From the NCBI GenBank assembly GCA_965216515.1, contig OZ244173.1, forward strand, positions 2,108,001 through 2,172,000: 64,000 nucleotides of DNA, in the 5' to 3' direction. Position numbers and translations under genes: made by a program. This DNA comes from CAXMRP01 sp965216515 (GTDB lineage: Bacteria > Pseudomonadota > Alphaproteobacteria > Rhizobiales > Afifellaceae). The notes beneath the pieces are model-generated. The model made no database searches. It was not told the DNA's origin and saw only the letters and a program-made list of their open reading frames with translations. This document shows positions 20,014 to 28,643 of this stretch, piece after piece. Positions within the stretch are counted from its first letter, which is position 1, and every line of letters begins with the position of its first letter.

Positions 20014-21144
20014 ATGACAAATTCGAACACAATCGGAGTCGGGCTGATCGGCACTGGCTTCATGGGCAAGTGCCATGCGGTGGCCTGGGCCGGCGTCGCC
20101 CCGGTCTTCGGCGACGTCGACACCCCGCGCCCGGTCATCCTCGCCGACGCCACACAGGACCTTGCCGACGCCGGCGCTGCCGCCTTCGGATTCGGCGAGG
20201 CAACCGCCGACTGGCGTGCTGTCATCGCCCATCCCGGTGTCGATGTCGTCTCCATCACGGCGCCCAACGCGTTCCACGCGGACATGGCGGTCGCCGCCCT
20301 GGAGGCCGGCAAGCACATCTGGTGCGAAAAGCCGATGTCCGGCGACCTGGCGGAGGCGGAACGCATGGCGGCTGCCGCGAACACCACCGGCCGGGCGGCG
20401 ATCCTCGGCTACAACTACATCCAGAACCCGGTGATCCGGCACATCCGCCGCCTGCTCGATGACGGCATTATCGGCGACGTCAACCAGGTCCGAATGGAGA
20501 TGGATGAGGATTTCATGGCCGATCCGCATGCGCCGTTCACCTGGCGCAGCGAAGAGGCGTCCGGCTATGGTGCGCTCGACGATTTCTGTGTCCACCTCCT
20601 CGCCATCACCAGCATCCTTTTCGGCGGTGTTGCCCGGGTGTTCACCGATATGGGCAAACCGTATCCCGAACGGCCGCTGGCGGACGGCGGCAGCAAGCCG
20701 GTAATGACCCACGATTCCGCCGCCGTCCTCGCCCGGCTCGACAATGGTGCGCTTGCCAGCTTCGCCGTCAACCGCGCCGCCTGGGGCCGCAAGGGCCGGT
20801 TGGCGATCCAGGTCTTCGGCTCCGCCGGCTCCATCCTCTTCGACCAGGAGCGGATGAACGAATTTCAGCTCTACACCGTCGATGGCGCGCCGGAGACCCG
20901 CGGTTATCGCACCATCCTCACCGCCCCCCATCATCCGCCCTACGACAAGTTCATCCCCGCACCCGGGCACGGGCTCGGCTTCAACGATCTGAAGATCATC
21001 GAATGCCGCGAGCTGCTGAACGTCATCGCCGGCGCGCCGGCCCACGCCATCACGTTCGCGCAGGGCATCGCCATCGAGCGCACCATACATGCCATGGCCG
21101 AGGCGTTTCAGGCCGGCCGGTGGCAGTCGGTTCCAAAGGCCTGA
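20014..21144 (+). CDS. Gfo/Idh/MocA family NAD(P)-dependent oxidoreductase
   Basis: A 376-residue sugar- or inositol-type dehydrogenase. The Rossmann motif is GLIGTGFMGKCHA (residues 10-22) and the catalytic Lys lies in WCEKPMSGD. The C-terminal half has the usual beta-sheet domain with GALDDFCVHLLAITSILFG. Paralogues use myo-inositol, scyllo-inositol, glucose or other polyols. The isolated iolB nearby makes an inositol-related substrate plausible but does not prove it. ATG 20014 begins two residues-groups before the Rossmann strand, as expected. Confidence 0.87.
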   Translation: MTNSNTIGVGLIGTGFMGKCHAVAWAGVAPVFGDVDTPRPVILADATQDLADAGAAAFGFGEATADWRAVIAHPGVDVVSITAPNAFHADMAVAALEAGKHIWCEKPMSGDLAEAERMAAAANTTGRAAILGYNYIQNPVIRHIRRLLDDGIIGDVNQVRMEMDEDFMADPHAPFTWRSEEASGYGALDDFCVHLLAITSILFGGVARVFTDMGKPYPERPLADGGSKPVMTHDSAAVLARLDNGALASFAVNRAAWGRKGRLAIQVFGSAGSILFDQERMNEFQLYTVDGAPETRGYRTILTAPHHPPYDKFIPAPGHGLGFNDLKIIECRELLNVIAGAPAHAITFAQGIAIERTIHAMAEAFQAGRWQSVPKA

Positions 21145-21276
21145 TCGGCACCGCCGGATGCGCCGCCAGACAGACCACCGGAATCATCACCGGATCCGAA
21201 GGCCGGCCGCGTCCGCCGGCGCCATGGGGAACCGGGGCGATCGGCGCCGGCTCGGACCCGGCACAGGGCGCCGCAC

Positions 21277-21927
21277 ATGACCCGACCGGCGCGGCAAAAC
21301 AGGGCGCAGCTTGCCGCCGAGTGGCTTCTCCTGTTCGTTGCCGCGCCGCTCGTCATGGCATTTGCATTGCCGCCGACGGCGATCTGGTACGCGCTCGCCA
21401 CGATCATGGTAATCGGGTTGATTCTGCTGCAGTTAACACCGGGATTCCGGTGGCGAAGCCTGATCGATGGGCCGTTGGTTCCCGATGTTTGGCCGTTTCT
21501 CCTGCTGGTTGCCTGCACCGGCGCCGTGGTGGTTGCGCTGACCATGTGGCTGGTGCCCGCAAGCCTGTTTTCGCTTCCCCGCCTGCGCCCCGGTCTGTGG
21601 CTTATGATATTGATTTTGTATCCCTTTTTGTCGGCCCTGCCGCAGGAGCTGGTCTATCGCGTGCTGTTTTTTCGCCGCTATGGCCGGTTGTTTGCGGGTC
21701 CGAAATCGGCGCTCGCCGCCAATGCCGCCTGTTTCGGTCTCGCCCACCTTTTCTATGCCAACTGGCCGGCGGTCATCCTGGCGACGATCGGCGGCGCGGT
21801 CTTTGCCTGGGCCTATCAGGTGCAAGGTTCGTTCCGCTTTGCCTGGCTGCTCCACGCCCTTGCCGGCCAGCTGATCTTTACCGCCGGTCTTGGCATCCTA
21901 TTCTATCACGGCGCGGTGGCCGGCTGA
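21277..21927 (+). CDS. CPBP-type intramembrane metalloprotease-like protein
   Basis: A 216-residue polytopic membrane protein with about six to seven hydrophobic segments. The CPBP (Abi/CAAX prenyl protease) motifs are visible: LPQELVYRVLFFRRYG for motif 1, CFGLAHLFYANWP for motif 2 and WLLHALAGQLIF for motif 3. Motif 1 usually reads EExxxR; here the first Glu is Gln, so activity is uncertain though the second Glu and both His remain. Function of most bacterial members is unknown. Confidence 0.75.
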   Translation: MTRPARQNRAQLAAEWLLLFVAAPLVMAFALPPTAIWYALATIMVIGLILLQLTPGFRWRSLIDGPLVPDVWPFLLLVACTGAVVVALTMWLVPASLFSLPRLRPGLWLMILILYPFLSALPQELVYRVLFFRRYGRLFAGPKSALAANAACFGLAHLFYANWPAVILATIGGAVFAWAYQVQGSFRFAWLLHALAGQLIFTAGLGILFYHGAVAG

Positions 21928-21970
21928 CCGGCCGCCCGGCGCCGTCGGCGGTCACTGGCGGCCAACCGTG

Positions 21971-22339
21971 TCAGGTCGGCTCCCACAGTTCCACCGGATT
22001 GCCTTCCGGATCATGGATACGCGCAAACCGGCCGTTGGGCAGCGGTTCGGGATGCCGCGCGACCGCGATCCCCGCCGCCTCCAGCTGCCCGACCAGCGCA
22101 TCCAGATCGCGCACGCGGAGATTGATCATCCAGCCCTGTTCGGCCCGGCCGAAATAGTCGGTGTCGGCGGGAAACGGCGCAAAGACCGTCGGGCCGGCAG
22201 CTTGTTTCCAGGGTTCGGTGTCATAGTCCGACGGCACCGGGTCGATGCCCAGATGCCGCTGATACCAGGCCGCCAGCGCTTCCGGATCCTTCGCCCGGAA
22301 GAACAGGCCGCCGATGCCGGTGACGAGGGGTTCGGCCAT
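21971..22339 (-). CDS. VOC family (glyoxalase/bleomycin-resistance fold) protein
   Basis: A 122-residue single-domain vicinal-oxygen-chelate protein: GLFFRAKDPEALAAWYQRHL at the start and RIHDPEGNPVELWEPT at the end, where the Glu is a usual metal ligand. Some relatives are small dioxygenases or isomerases, many are uncharacterised. ATG 22339 is used; the preceding GTG at 22342 would add one residue. It begins 9 bases after the preA stop on the same strand, so it is likely the last gene of the preA transcript. Confidence 0.83.
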   Translation of the reverse strand: MAEPLVTGIGGLFFRAKDPEALAAWYQRHLGIDPVPSDYDTEPWKQAAGPTVFAPFPADTDYFGRAEQGWMINLRVRDLDALVGQLEAAGIAVARHPEPLPNGRFARIHDPEGNPVELWEPT

Positions 22340-22348
22340 CACCCGCGC

Positions 22349-23653
22349 CTATTCGGCCGCCTCCACCGCCATCGGATTGTTGGGGTGGGTGGTCCAGTTT
22401 GCGTATTTTTCGGCGATCGCCTCTCCGGTGCGCGGATCGATCCCTGATATTTGCTCCATGGTGATGCAGTCTTCGACCGGACACACCGAGACGCACAGAT
22501 TGCACCCCACGCATTCCGCATCGATCACCTCGAACATGCGGACGCCGTTGACCGTGTGCGTGATCGCCTGATGGGACGTGTCCTCGCAGACCACATGGCA
22601 TCGCCCGCACTGGATGCACTGGTCCTGATCGATACGCGCCTTGGTAACATAGTTGAGATTGAGATACTGCCAGTCGCTCATATTTGGCACGGCGCGGCCG
22701 ATGAAGTCGTTGATGCCGTCATAGCCGTTCGCGTCCATCCACCCTTCCAGCCCGGCAATCATCTCCCGGACGATTTTAAACCCGTAGGTCATCGCCGCCG
22801 TGCACACCTGGACATTGCGCGCGCCCAGCGCCATGAACTCCGCCGCATGCCGCCAGGTTTCGACACCGCCGATCGCTGAGATCGGCAACGCCGCCGTCGC
22901 CGGATCGCGCGCGATTTCAGCGACCATGTTGAGCGCGATCGGCCGCACCGCAGGACCGCAATATCCGCCATGGCTGCCCTTGCCGTCGATGGTCGGCACC
23001 GGCGCCATCTGGTCGAGATCGACACCGACGATGGAATTGATCGTATTGATCAGCGACACGGCGTCGGCGCCGCCCGCCAACGCCGCCTTTGCCGGGTAGC
23101 GTATGTCGGTGATGTTCGGCGTAAGCTTGACGATGACCGGCATCCGGGTCGCCGCCTTGCACCACCGGGCAACCATTTCAATATATTCCGGCACCTGTCC
23201 GACCGCCGAGCCCATGCCGCGCTCGCTCATGCCATGGGGGCAGCCGAAATTGAGCTCGATGCCGTCGGCTTCGGTCTCTTCGACCTTCTTCAGGATGGCT
23301 TTCCAGTTGGGCTCCTCGCACGGCACCATCAGCGAAACGATCAGGGCGCGATCCGGCCACGCCCGCTTGACCTCCTTGATCTCCCGCAGATTGACATCCA
23401 GCGGGCGGTCGGTGATCAGTTCGATATTGTTGAATCCCAGGAGTCGCCGGTCCGGTCCGTGCACCGCGCCATACCGCGGTCCGTTGACATTCACGACCGG
23501 CGGATCCTCGCCGAGTGTCTTCCACACCACGCCGCCCCAGCCTTCGCGGAAAGCGCGCTCGACATTGTATTTCTTGTCGGTCGGCGGCGCCGAAGCGAGC
23601 CAGAAAGGATTGGGTGATTTTATTCCAAGGAATTCGCTCTGGAGACTGGCCAT
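22349..23653 (-). CDS. preA: NAD-dependent dihydropyrimidine dehydrogenase, catalytic subunit
   Basis: A 434-residue FMN protein that, with PreT, reduces uracil and thymine to the 5,6-dihydro forms, the first step of reductive pyrimidine breakdown. The dihydroorotate-dehydrogenase-like barrel fills residues 1-330 (NPFWLASAPPTDKKYNVERA, ELNFGCPHG). Two ferredoxin-type clusters follow at the C-terminus: CIQCGRCHVVC and CVGCNLCVSVCP. GGGGAGG lies five bases upstream of the ATG. PreT is 122 bases upstream on the same strand. Confidence 0.94.
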   Translation of the reverse strand: MASLQSEFLGIKSPNPFWLASAPPTDKKYNVERAFREGWGGVVWKTLGEDPPVVNVNGPRYGAVHGPDRRLLGFNNIELITDRPLDVNLREIKEVKRAWPDRALIVSLMVPCEEPNWKAILKKVEETEADGIELNFGCPHGMSERGMGSAVGQVPEYIEMVARWCKAATRMPVIVKLTPNITDIRYPAKAALAGGADAVSLINTINSIVGVDLDQMAPVPTIDGKGSHGGYCGPAVRPIALNMVAEIARDPATAALPISAIGGVETWRHAAEFMALGARNVQVCTAAMTYGFKIVREMIAGLEGWMDANGYDGINDFIGRAVPNMSDWQYLNLNYVTKARIDQDQCIQCGRCHVVCEDTSHQAITHTVNGVRMFEVIDAECVGCNLCVSVCPVEDCITMEQISGIDPRTGEAIAEKYANWTTHPNNPMAVEAAE

Positions 23654-23775
23654 GGGTTCCTCCCCTCAGGCGGAAATGTGCAAAACAACGGGGACCGTTT
23701 CAGGTCGTCATGAGGTGCGAAATCAGCATGTGTATCATGGTGATCCGTGATGCATCCTTCCTGATCGCTCCGGTG

Positions 23776-25155
23776 TCACCGGCTTAACACCGCATCGATG
23801 CTTTCCGCGGCAAGCTTGCCGTCCTCAACAGCGACCACCGTCAGATCCTCGCCATCGCTGACGCAATCGCCGCCGGCCCAGACATCCTGAAGGCTCGTCT
23901 GCCGGCTGTCATCGACCTTGATCCGGCCGTTTTCCAGGACCAATTCGGCGCCTGAATTTTCCAGGACGACCGGTGCAAACGCCTGTCCGATCGCCTTGAA
24001 CACCATGTCGGCAGCAAGGACTTCCGTCTCGCCGGTTCCCACGAGCGCGCCTTTGTCGTTGCGGGTATGTTCCAACTCCAGGCCGACGACAGCGCCTTCG
24101 TTCACCACCAGCGATTTCGGCTGGAGATGATGGCGTATCGCGACACCGGAGATCTGGGCCAATTCCTGTTCATAGCCGCTGGCATTCATCTGCGCCTTTC
24201 CCCGGCGATAGGCGATGGTCACCTGCTCCGCGCCAAGGCGCTTCGATTGCACTGCCGCATCGATTGCCGTCATGCCGCCGCCGATGACCACGACGCGGCG
24301 GCCAACCGGCACTTCGCCAAGATTATCCGCCTGGCGCAAATCGGCGATCCAGCCGACGGCATCGACGCTGCCGGACGCATCCTCGTTTTCCAGCCCGAGC
24401 CTGTTGACCGCACCCAGGCCGATCCCGAGAAAGACCGCATCATGCCTGGCCCGCAGGTCGGCAAGGGTAATGTCTGTCCCCAGCGCGATGCCATACTCAA
24501 TGGCAATCCCGCCGATCCCGGTAACGAAGGCAACCTCGGCCTGGGCAAATCCGTTGACGGCCTTGTAGGCGGCAATCCCGAACTCGTTAAGGCCGCCCGG
24601 TTTTGCCCGGGCCTCGTATATGGTCACATCGTGGCCGCGCATGGCCAGCCGATGGGCGCACGCCAGACCCGCCGGGCCGGCACCGACAACACCAACGGTC
24701 TTTCCGGTCGGCGCGGCCCGGACAAACGGATGATCCGTCTCCGCAGACATCAGCGTATCCGTTGCGTAGCGCTGCAGCCGGCCTATGGTAACCGGCTTGT
24801 CCTCGGCGAGATTGCGCACACATGCCTCTTCGCACAGCGTTTCCACGGGACAGACCCGCGCGCACATGCCGCCCAGTATGTTTTGCTCGAAGATCGTCTT
24901 CGCGGCACCTTTGGGATTGTCCGCCTGGATCTGTCGAAGAAACAGCGGGATATCGATGGATGTCGGGCAGGCGGTCGTGCAGGGAGCATCGAAACAGAAA
25001 TAACACCGATCCGCCTCGACAAAGGCTTCATGCCGGGTCAATGGCGGGTGCAGATCGCTGAAGTTGGCGGCATATTCCGAAGGCGTAAGCCGGCCGCCAC
25101 GAATATCGGCCCCCGACGGGCCGGATTTGCCGGATTGGGACACGCCGTTCGTCAT
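23776..25155 (-). CDS. preT: NAD(P)-dependent dihydropyrimidine dehydrogenase, electron-transfer subunit
   Basis: A 459-residue flavoprotein like the GltD small subunit of glutamate synthase; it passes electrons from NADH to PreA. It has N-terminal Fe-S motifs (CYFCFDAPCTTACP and CARVCPVETLCEEAC), an FAD motif GVVGAGPAGLACAHRL near residue 150 and an NAD motif VVVIGGGMTAIDAA near 290. ATG 25155 has GAGGAGG upstream; the in-frame TTG at 25176 overlaps that site. A RutR-like operator lies 57 bases upstream. No dihydropyrimidinase gene is adjacent. Confidence 0.93.
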   Translation of the reverse strand: MTNGVSQSGKSGPSGADIRGGRLTPSEYAANFSDLHPPLTRHEAFVEADRCYFCFDAPCTTACPTSIDIPLFLRQIQADNPKGAAKTIFEQNILGGMCARVCPVETLCEEACVRNLAEDKPVTIGRLQRYATDTLMSAETDHPFVRAAPTGKTVGVVGAGPAGLACAHRLAMRGHDVTIYEARAKPGGLNEFGIAAYKAVNGFAQAEVAFVTGIGGIAIEYGIALGTDITLADLRARHDAVFLGIGLGAVNRLGLENEDASGSVDAVGWIADLRQADNLGEVPVGRRVVVIGGGMTAIDAAVQSKRLGAEQVTIAYRRGKAQMNASGYEQELAQISGVAIRHHLQPKSLVVNEGAVVGLELEHTRNDKGALVGTGETEVLAADMVFKAIGQAFAPVVLENSGAELVLENGRIKVDDSRQTSLQDVWAGGDCVSDGEDLTVVAVEDGKLAAESIDAVLSR

Positions 25156-25211
25156 GACTTCAGCCTCCTCTGCCAAACCGAAGATCGGTCACGCCGAGAG
25201 GATGACGAAAT

Positions 25212-25227
25212 TTGATCGATTGGTCAA
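25212..25227 (-). promoter_or_regulatory. RutR-like operator upstream of preT
   Basis: On the minus strand the site reads TTGACCAATCGATCAA. The consensus reported for the pyrimidine-sensing TetR regulator RutR is TTGACCA-NN-TGGTCAA; the left half matches fully and the right half differs at two positions. It lies 57 bases before the preT start and also overlaps a plausible plus-strand promoter for the terB gene. That position and the pathway make a uracil- or thymine-responsive switch likely. Confidence 0.6.
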
Positions 25228-25248
25228 TTTTTTATCGTTTGATAAAAT
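25220..25248 (+). promoter_or_regulatory. Possible promoter of the terB gene, with an inverted repeat
   Basis: TTGGTC and TAAAAT are spaced by 17 bases, 67 bases before the terB ATG. The segment TTTTATC-GTTT-GATAAAA (25230-25247) is a 7-bp inverted repeat overlapping the -10 element. The -35 overlaps the RutR-like site, so the two divergent genes may be controlled together. Confidence 0.45.
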
Positions 25249-25314
25249 ATTGCACTCCAGCGCTCCGGAACACGGGACTTGTGGTCGGGGCGTCCAAAAT
25301 GGGAAAAGGCCGAT

Positions 25315-25788
25315 ATGTTCAATTCCCTGAAAGCGATGATCGGACGAATGACCGGCGGAACGGACCCGGATGGTCAATTTGACGAAACCGAGTCCAGGCT
25401 GGCTGTCGCCGCCTTGATGATCCATTGCATGGCCGTCGACAGAGAAGTCACCCGATCCGAGCGCGCCAAACTGCGATCGGTGCTGATGGACACCTATTCG
25501 CTGTCGGAAGCCAACGTCGAAAAACTGATCGCCGAGGCGACCCGGGCCGACAATGAGGCCGTCGACCTTTATGGCTTCACCAGTGTTCTCAAACGCCACC
25601 TCGACCGCGAACAGCGGGCCGACGTGATCGAGCAACTGTGGTCAATGGTCTATGCCGACGGCACGATCCATGAATTCGAGGACAACCTGGTCTGGCGTGT
25701 GGCCGAACTGCTCGGGATCGAACGAACCGAACGTCTGGCAAGAAAACGCGCCGCGCGCGAAGGCGGCACATCCGGTGCGCGGGATTAA
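25315..25788 (+). CDS. TerB-family (tellurite resistance / DUF533-like) protein
   Basis: A 157-residue soluble, helical protein. The TerB-like pattern of paired acidic turns is seen: AVAALMIHCMAVDREVTRSE near residue 35 and LWSMVYADGTIHEFE near residue 110, the latter typical of COG4103. ATG 25315 has GGGAAAAGG upstream and precedes the family-like MFNSLKAMIGRM. The role of stand-alone TerB proteins is unknown; in ter operons they bind metal at the membrane face. It is divergent from preT. Confidence 0.82.
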   Translation: MFNSLKAMIGRMTGGTDPDGQFDETESRLAVAALMIHCMAVDREVTRSERAKLRSVLMDTYSLSEANVEKLIAEATRADNEAVDLYGFTSVLKRHLDREQRADVIEQLWSMVYADGTIHEFEDNLVWRVAELLGIERTERLARKRAAREGGTSGARD

Positions 25789-25881
25789 GGGTCCGGATCG
25801 GCCTGTTCATTGGCGGTACAGGATTGACGCGGTAGTTGCCCGGCCATGCCCGCTCTTGCATCGCTAGGATCATTTGGCACA

Positions 25882-26613
25882 ATGAATCACATGAGCCGCA
25901 CCGCGCCCAAAATCCTGGTTGTCCTTCATCAACACTCATCCAGCGCCGGAAAGCTGGGCCAGATGTTGACCGCCAAGGGTTACGATCTGGATATCCGCAG
26001 GCCGCGCTATGGCGAGCCGCTGCCGGAGACCATGGCCGAACACGCCGGCGCGGTCATCTTCGGCGGTCCGATGAGCGCCAACGATCCGGACGATTTTGTC
26101 AAACGGGAAATCGACTGGATCAATGTGCCATTGGCGGAAAATGCGCCCTTCATGGGGATCTGCCTCGGTGCGCAGATGTTGGCGAAGACGCTGGGCGCCG
26201 ACGTCAGACCGCATCCGGAAGGGCACGCGGAAGTCGGGTTCTACGACCTGAAGCCGACAGAGAGCGGTCGCCGGCTCATGCACTGGCCCGAAACGGTCTA
26301 CCAGTGGCATCGCGAGGGATTTGACCTGCCGTCGGGCACCGACCTTCTGGCATCCGGCGACATGTTCGAGAACCAGGCCTTCTCTGCCGGCGCCGGCGCG
26401 TTCGGCATCCAGTTTCACAGCGAGCTGACCTACGCCATGGCCTGCCGCTGGTCGGTGAAGGGCGAGGCGCGCACACATCTCCCCGGTGCGCAGAAACGGC
26501 CCGCCCACCTGGCCGGCTGGATACGTCACGATCCCCACGTCCGCAGCTGGTTGGACCGGTTCCTGGATCTGTGGATCGCGCGCGATCAGAGAGGCTGCTC
26601 GAAGGCAGCCTGA
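25882..26613 (+). CDS. Class I glutamine amidotransferase-like protein
   Basis: A 243-residue GATase domain. The nucleophile is in GICLGAQMLA, and the His/Glu pair in FGIQFHSELT completes the triad. It has no synthetase domain fused and belongs to the GMP-synthase-like GATase1 group often annotated as gamma-glutamyl or guanine-related hydrolase; the true substrate is unknown. ATG 25882 and ATG 25891 are both possible starts. Its 3' end overlaps the 3' end of cobK by 28 bases on the opposite strand. Confidence 0.85.
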   Translation: MNHMSRTAPKILVVLHQHSSSAGKLGQMLTAKGYDLDIRRPRYGEPLPETMAEHAGAVIFGGPMSANDPDDFVKREIDWINVPLAENAPFMGICLGAQMLAKTLGADVRPHPEGHAEVGFYDLKPTESGRRLMHWPETVYQWHREGFDLPSGTDLLASGDMFENQAFSAGAGAFGIQFHSELTYAMACRWSVKGEARTHLPGAQKRPAHLAGWIRHDPHVRSWLDRFLDLWIARDQRGCSKAA

Positions 26614-27368
26614 GCATCACAAGCCTCATCGCCGAATAGCGTCGCCTCGATCCATCCCAGGGCACCGTCGACATGGGCAACGGTTGGGCCTTCGGGCGGC
26701 GGCGGCCGGCGAATCATGATCGTCACGATCCCCGCCATGCGCGCCGCGACGATTTTTGCGTAGGCCGGCCCGCCGGAATTCTTCGACACGACATATTCAA
26801 CCCGATGCTTGCGCAGCAGTGGCAACTCCTGCTCCGGATCGGCCGCCGGCCGGCCAAGCAGAACGGTCCACGCCGGTGGCACTTCGCCCGGCGCCGGCGG
26901 TTCGATCATACGCAACACGCAAACAAGATCCGCACGGTCGCGAAACGCCGAAAGCTCCCGTCTGCCTGCCGCCAGAAAGACCCGCGCACCGCGCGGCAGC
27001 GCATCGGCGGCATCGGCCATGGAGCCCACATCGATGACCCGGTCATCGGACCGGCGCGGAAATGGCGGCCGCAGCAGCTTGACCCGCGGCACGCCTGCCG
27101 ACTTCGCCGCTTCGGCGGCGTGCAGGGCGATCCGTGCGGCAAATGGATGGGTGGCATCGACGAGCGCGTCGTAGCCGTCGGACACAAGAAGCGCGGCAAG
27201 CCCTTTCGGACCGCCAAATCCGCCGCGGCGCACCGTTCCCGAGTTTGCCGCCGGCAGTCGGGTCAGGCCGGCAAGTGACGTGACGGTCGTCAGGCGGTCG
27301 TCTTCGGCAAGCCGCGCGCACAACTCGCCGGCTTCCGCCGTGCCGCCAAGGACAAGTATCTTAGGCAA
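26586..27368 (-). CDS. cobK: Precorrin-6A / cobalt-precorrin-6A reductase
   Basis: A 260-residue NAD(P)H-dependent reductase of corrin-ring synthesis. The N-terminus PKILVLGGTAEAGELCARL and later segments (DATHPFAARI, EYVVSKNSGGPAYAKI) match CobK/CbiJ. I prefer TTG 27368, which has GGAG seven bases upstream, gives the usual N-terminus and overlaps the cbiD stop by eight bases; an ATG at 27398 would add ten atypical residues. With cbiD upstream it is more likely to act on the cobalt-containing intermediate (CbiJ role). Confidence 0.9.
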   Translation of the reverse strand: MPKILVLGGTAEAGELCARLAEDDRLTTVTSLAGLTRLPAANSGTVRRGGFGGPKGLAALLVSDGYDALVDATHPFAARIALHAAEAAKSAGVPRVKLLRPPFPRRSDDRVIDVGSMADAADALPRGARVFLAAGRRELSAFRDRADLVCVLRMIEPPAPGEVPPAWTVLLGRPAADPEQELPLLRKHRVEYVVSKNSGGPAYAKIVAARMAGIVTIMIRRPPPPEGPTVAHVDGALGWIEATLFGDEACDAQAAFEQPL

Positions 27369-28545
27369 AATCCGTCTCCGCCAGGATGGCACCATCACGC
27401 CCGACGATCAGGACATTAATAGCGACTTCGCCAACGCCGACAACATCCCGCGCACGATTTGCCGCAAGGCGGGCAATCGGCGCCGCCAGATCGATACCGA
27501 AGTCCCGTGCCGCCATCAACGCCGCCAAAGCCGTGTTTGCCTGTCCGATCGCGGCAATCGCCCGCGGTCCCGCGCCCGTGTCCGTTGCGACCCTGGCAAG
27601 GGCGTCACAATCGACCTGGCTGCGGCCGGAATGCAGGTCCAGTGCGCCTTGCGCCAATTTGGCGATCTTGGCAAATCCGCCGGCGACGGTCAGTCTTGGC
27701 ACCGGATGTGCACGTGCATATTTCAGGAACCCGCCGGCAAAGTCGCCCATGTCGATCATGGCAAGCCGCGGCAACTGATAGTGGTCTTGTGCGGCCATCT
27801 CCGAACCGCGGCCCGTGGCGCCAACCAGATGATCGAGACCGGCGGCCCGCGCAACATCGACTCCGCGATGGATCGCATCGATCCAGGCCGCGCACGAATA
27901 GGGAACCACAATACCGGTGGTGCCGAGAATCGAAATGCCGCCGACAATACCCAGGCGCGGATTCCAGGTTTGCTCGGCCAATTTCCCTCCGTCCGGCACG
28001 GAAAGGGTGACATCGAAGTGAGGCTCCAGCCCATGATCCGCTGCCACCTGCGTCAATGCATCCCTGATCATTCGCCGGGGAACCGGATTGATCGCCGGCT
28101 CTCCCGGAGCGAGCGGCAAGCCCGCAAGCGTAACCTCGCCGACGCCCGCCCCGGCAAAAAACCGGACCACATCGCTGTCGGCCGATCTGCCGGCGCCGCC
28201 TGCCTCCCCTTCGGCCGCGCCTTCGCGCCGCAGGCGGACGGTGGCCTCGATCTCCGCGCCGTGTGTGACGTCGGGGTCATCGCCGGCATCCTTGATCACC
28301 GAAGCCTGTGCCCAACCTTCGCCGCTGCCGGTTCTGCACAGGGCAAACGAAGGCGCCTGACCGCCCGGCAGCGTGATCGTCACCGGATCGGGAAACGCCC
28401 CGGCGAGAACGGCCGTTGCCGCGGCCTTGGCCGCCGCCGTCGCGCACGCACCGGTCGTCCAGCCGCGCCGCAACGCCGTTCCCGCCCGCCGCGCGGAAGC
28501 GGATTGACGGCCTTGACGTTTTCCAGTGCCCTTGATCGAACCCAT
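27361..28545 (-). CDS. cbiD: Cobalt-precorrin-5B C1-methyltransferase
   Basis: A 394-residue methyltransferase of the oxygen-independent cobalamin route; aerobic-route organisms use CobF instead. The hallmark LRRGWTTGACATAAAKAA comes 21 residues after the chosen ATG 28545. Other conserved parts are AGVGEVTLAGL, ISILGTTGIVVPYS and LAMIDMGDFAGG. It is translationally coupled to cobK and divergent from cobA. Its presence is one of the main signs of cobalt-early synthesis here. Confidence 0.92.
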   Translation of the reverse strand: MGSIKGTGKRQGRQSASARRAGTALRRGWTTGACATAAAKAAATAVLAGAFPDPVTITLPGGQAPSFALCRTGSGEGWAQASVIKDAGDDPDVTHGAEIEATVRLRREGAAEGEAGGAGRSADSDVVRFFAGAGVGEVTLAGLPLAPGEPAINPVPRRMIRDALTQVAADHGLEPHFDVTLSVPDGGKLAEQTWNPRLGIVGGISILGTTGIVVPYSCAAWIDAIHRGVDVARAAGLDHLVGATGRGSEMAAQDHYQLPRLAMIDMGDFAGGFLKYARAHPVPRLTVAGGFAKIAKLAQGALDLHSGRSQVDCDALARVATDTGAGPRAIAAIGQANTALAALMAARDFGIDLAAPIARLAANRARDVVGVGEVAINVLIVGRDGAILAETDFA

Positions 28546-28643
28546 AGCCGGTGCCGGTATGTCCTGCTGTCCGAGACGGTCGGAATTTCCGCTATTGTGT
28601 CTTATGCGCTTTTGCACAATCAAAAACAGGGATAAGAACCGGC
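28546..28643. promoter_or_regulatory. Divergent cbiD/cobA promoter region with an inverted repeat
   Basis: This 98-base gap drives two divergent cobalamin transcripts. ATTGTG (28594-28599) and CACAAT (28615-28620) form an inverted repeat with a 15-base spacer, 23 bases before the cobA ATG. I see no cobalamin-riboswitch B12 box here. The repeat may be an operator, but half-sites of six bases are weak evidence. Confidence 0.3.
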
